Program-made: the position numbers and the translations under genes
Part shown: positions 62,197-64,000 of the stretch, one piece after another
Layout: every line of letters begins with the position of its first letter
Position numbering within the stretch: position 1 is the stretch's first letter
Origin: Halomonas ventosae
GTDB lineage: Bacteria > Pseudomonadota > Gammaproteobacteria > Pseudomonadales > Halomonadaceae
DNA length: 64,000 nt
Assembly (NCBI RefSeq): GCF_004363555.1
Contig: NZ_SNZJ01000007.1
Coordinates: 1-64,000, forward strand
Direction: 5' to 3'
The notes under the pieces: model-generated
Told to the model about the DNA's origin: nothing
What the model saw: the letters and a program-made list of their open reading frames with translations, nothing else
Database searches by the model: none

Positions 62197-63447
62197 ATGG
62201 CACTATACGTACAGAAATTCGGCGGCACCTCGGTGGGCTCCGTGGAGCGCATCAAGGCCGTGGCCGAGAAGGTCAAGGGCTTTCGCGACAACGGCCACCA
62301 GGTCGTCGTCGTGGTCTCCGCCATGAGCGGTGAGACCAATCGCCTGATCGGCATGGCCAACGAGATCAACGACGAGCCGACGCCGCGCGAGATGGACATG
62401 CTGGTCTCCACCGGCGAGCAGGTGACCATCTCGCTGCTGGCCATGGCCCTCCACAAGATCGGCGTGCCGGCCACCTCCTACACCGGCTCCCAGGTGGGCA
62501 TCCAGACCGACAGTGCCCATACCAAGGCGCGCATCCAGCGCATCGAGACCGATGAGCTGCAGGCCGACCTGGACGACGGTCAGGTGGTGGTGGTCGCCGG
62601 TTTCCAGGGCGTCGACGAGGAGGGCAACATCACCACCCTCGGCCGCGGCGGCTCCGATACCACCGGCGTGGCGCTGGCGGCGGCGCTGAAGGCCGACGAG
62701 TGCCAGATCTATACCGACGTCGACGGCGTCTACACCACCGACCCGCGGGTCTGCTCCAGGGCCCAGCGCCTCGACACCATCACCGTCGAGGAGATGCTGG
62801 AGCTGGCGAGCCTGGGCTCCAAGGTGCTGCAGATTCGCGCCGTCGAATTCGCCGGCAAGTACAATGTTCCGCTGCGCGTGCTGTCCAGCTTCGAGGATGG
62901 CCCCGGCACCCTGATCGTTGCTGACTCCGACCAAGACGAGGATTCCATGGAAGAACCGCTGATCTCAGGCATCGCCTTCACCGCCAACGAAGCCAAGCTG
63001 ACCCTGCTCAACACCCCCGATGTGCCGGGTGTCGCCTCGCGGATCCTGGGGCCGATCGCTGATGCCAACATCGAGGTCGACATGATCGTCCAGAACGTGG
63101 CGCCGGCTGGTGACTACACCGACTTCACCTTCACGGTGGCCAAGGGCGACTACAAGCAGACCATGAAGATCCTCCAGGAGCAGGTCATTCCCGACCTGGG
63201 CGGCGGCGAACTGCGCGGGGACGACAATATCGCGAAGGTCTCGCTGGTCGGGGTGGGCATGCGCTCCCATGCCGGGGTGGCGTCGAAGTTCTTCCGCGTG
63301 CTGGCCGACGAGAACATCAACATCCGCATGGTCTCGACCTCCGAGATCAAGATCTCCGTGGTGATCGACGAGAAGCACATGGAGCTGGCGGTCAAGGCGC
63401 TGCACAAGGCCTTCGGCCTCGACAAGAGCGATATCGAGGCCGAATAG
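62197..63447 (+). CDS. lysC: Aspartate kinase
   Basis: LysC phosphorylates aspartate, the first step to lysine, threonine and methionine. The ATG at 62197 ([15 protein letters not shown]) gives 416 residues. The kinase domain has [32 protein letters not shown] and [16 protein letters not shown], followed by two ACT regulatory domains (from about residue 265 and 345; [19 protein letters not shown]). An internal in-frame start at 62947 may yield a separate beta subunit. No lysine riboswitch was seen in the 105-bp upstream gap. Confidence 0.96.
   Translation: MALYVQKFGGTSVGSVERIKAVAEKVKGFRDNGHQVVVVVSAMSGETNRLIGMANEINDEPTPREMDMLVSTGEQVTISLLAMALHKIGVPATSYTGSQVGIQTDSAHTKARIQRIETDELQADLDDGQVVVVAGFQGVDEEGNITTLGRGGSDTTGVALAAALKADECQIYTDVDGVYTTDPRVCSRAQRLDTITVEEMLELASLGSKVLQIRAVEFAGKYNVPLRVLSSFEDGPGTLIVADSDQDEDSMEEPLISGIAFTANEAKLTLLNTPDVPGVASRILGPIADANIEVDMIVQNVAPAGDYTDFTFTVAKGDYKQTMKILQEQVIPDLGGGELRGDDNIAKVSLVGVGMRSHAGVASKFFRVLADENINIRMVSTSEIKISVVIDEKHMELAVKALHKAFGLDKSDIEAE
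62947..63447 (+). other. Possible internal start: aspartate kinase beta subunit
   Basis: Within lysC, the ATG at 62947 is preceded by GAGGA (62938-62942) and begins [20 protein letters not shown], exactly at the border of the catalytic domain and the ACT domains. It would give a 166-residue regulatory subunit. Overlapping alpha and beta products are established for aspartate kinases of Bacillus and Corynebacterium. The 4-nt spacing is short, so use of this start is an inference. Confidence 0.45.
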
Positions 63448-63560
63448 GGCTCCCTTCGGGCGACGACACCTTCTACGCTTGTAGGGAAGGCCACGACACC
63501 CGTGCCACAGGGCTTCCTTTCAACGTGGTACGGGCGTCTCATGGGTCGGCGCCATTGGTC

Positions 63561-63601
63561 AGGGACGACGACTTGTCGCACAATGTAACTTCGTCGTCCC
63601 T
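63561..63601. promoter_or_regulatory. Perfect 11-bp inverted repeat in the csrA upstream region
   Basis: AGGGACGACGA (63561-63571) and TCGTCGTCCCT (63591-63601) enclose a 19-nt loop, 45 bp before csrA. It may be the lysC terminator (no T-tract) or a structure in the csrA leader. The left arm contains a GGGAC and so a GGA core. The 199-bp lysC-csrA gap holds no gene. Confidence 0.6.
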
Positions 63602-63646
63602 GCCGGCGAGCATCCCGTAGCCAGAAGTCTGAGAAGGAGATCAGTC

Positions 63647-63841
63647 ATGCTCATCCTGACCCGCCGCGTCGGCGAAACCCTGATGATCGGTGACGACATC
63701 ACCGTGACCGTCCTTGGCGTCAAGGGCAATCAGGTTCGCATCGGCGTCAACGCCCCCAAGGATGTCGCCGTGCATCGCGAGGAGATCTACCAGCGCATCC
63801 AGCGCGAGAAGGCCGATTCCGGCCTCGAGAGCGATGACTAG
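63647..63841 (+). CDS. csrA: Carbon storage regulator CsrA/RsmA
   Basis: CsrA is a dimeric RNA-binding protein that binds GGA motifs near ribosome sites and changes translation or mRNA stability. The 64-residue protein, [18 protein letters not shown] then [20 protein letters not shown] and [10 protein letters not shown], is full length. GAAGGAGA precedes the ATG; its AAGGA core could itself be a CsrA target, as in known autoregulation. The alaS-lysC-csrA-tRNA-Ser order is conserved in gammaproteobacteria. A probable antagonist RNA is encoded at 53530-53709. Confidence 0.98.
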   Translation: MLILTRRVGETLMIGDDITVTVLGVKGNQVRIGVNAPKDVAVHREEIYQRIQREKADSGLESDD

Positions 63842-63953
63842 CACCCGGCCGGTGCTCGAGGCGGGAGCGCCATCGCGGGGTCATGGTGAAAAATCGCCCG
63901 GGTCGCTGGACAATGGCCTTCTAAAACGGTAGGATACGCACCGTGCCGATGAG

Positions 63954-64000
63954 GGAGAGGTGGCCGAGTGGCTGAAGGCGCTCCCCTGCTAAGGGAGTAA
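63954..64000 (+). tRNA. tRNA-Ser (GCU), 5' part, cut by the window edge
   Basis: The segment starting GGAGAGGTGGCCGAGTGGC matches the 5' acceptor stem and D arm of serine tRNAs, and CTCCC-CTGCTAA-GGGAG forms the anticodon arm with anticodon GCU (63988-63990). The variable arm begins with TAA at the edge; the T arm and 3' end lie outside the window. The position after csrA matches the serV gene of E. coli. Confidence 0.93.

Overview
The window is about 64 kb of high-GC chromosome (third codon positions almost always G or C) from a gammaproteobacterium. Gene content and order resemble Halomonadaceae and, more distantly, Pseudomonas: accA-tilS, rho-ubiD-fre, ubiE-ubiJ-ubiB-hisE-tatABC, hslVU-SPOR-argS-priA-rpmE, pilMNOPQ-aroKB-gltBD, pyrG-kdsA-eno, mutS-fdxA, recA-recX-alaS-lysC-csrA-tRNA-Ser. 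I infer Halomonas or a close relative. The magnesium-type HemB and the 7Fe ferredoxin fit, but no 16S gene is present to settle it. It is a core-genome region: I see no insertion sequence, prophage, integrase, toxin-antitoxin or CRISPR array.

Layout. 0.3-9 kb: fatty-acid synthesis entry (accA), tRNA modification (tilS), exopolyphosphatase (ppx, convergent and overlapping tilS), rho, ubiD, a flavin reductase and folM. 9-17.9 kb: a small membrane protein; a DAHP synthase gene preceded by two short aromatic-rich leader ORFs and an attenuator-like hairpin; a DUF3087 membrane protein; a Tat-exported PhoX phosphatase convergent with ppk; hemB; elbB. 18-23 kb (minus strand): tatABC, hisE and ubiquinone genes ubiB, ubiJ, ubiE. 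23-30.5 kb (minus strand): a DUF971 protein, the HslUV protease, a SPOR protein, argS and priA. 30.6-36 kb: rpmE, a malic enzyme, a DUF481 outer-membrane protein and PBP1A. 36-49 kb (plus strand): the type IV pilus alignment complex pilMNOPQ, aroK, aroB and glutamate synthase gltBD. 49-53.7 kb: pyrG, kdsA, eno and a probable CsrA-sequestering small RNA. 53.8-64 kb: fdxA and mutS (minus), then pncC/cinA, recA with a near-perfect LexA box, recX, alaS, lysC (with a possible internal beta-subunit start), csrA, and the 5' part of tRNA-Ser(GCU), cut by the window edge.

Functional links. Polyphosphate is made (ppk) and degraded (ppx), with phoX supplying phosphate. DAHP synthase, aroK and aroB cover three steps of the shikimate pathway. 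CsrA and its likely antagonist RNA lie 10 kb apart. Tat translocase and a Tat substrate (PhoX) are both present.

The most interesting non-coding signals are: (1) the GGA-rich, stem-loop RNA between eno and fdxA; (2) tandem aromatic leader peptides plus attenuator before the DAHP synthase gene; (3) a dispersed repeat of about 125 bp with three intergenic copies; and (4) two loci with the same architecture, in which a gene end is followed by short repeats, a hairpin and an eight-unit octamer tandem array.
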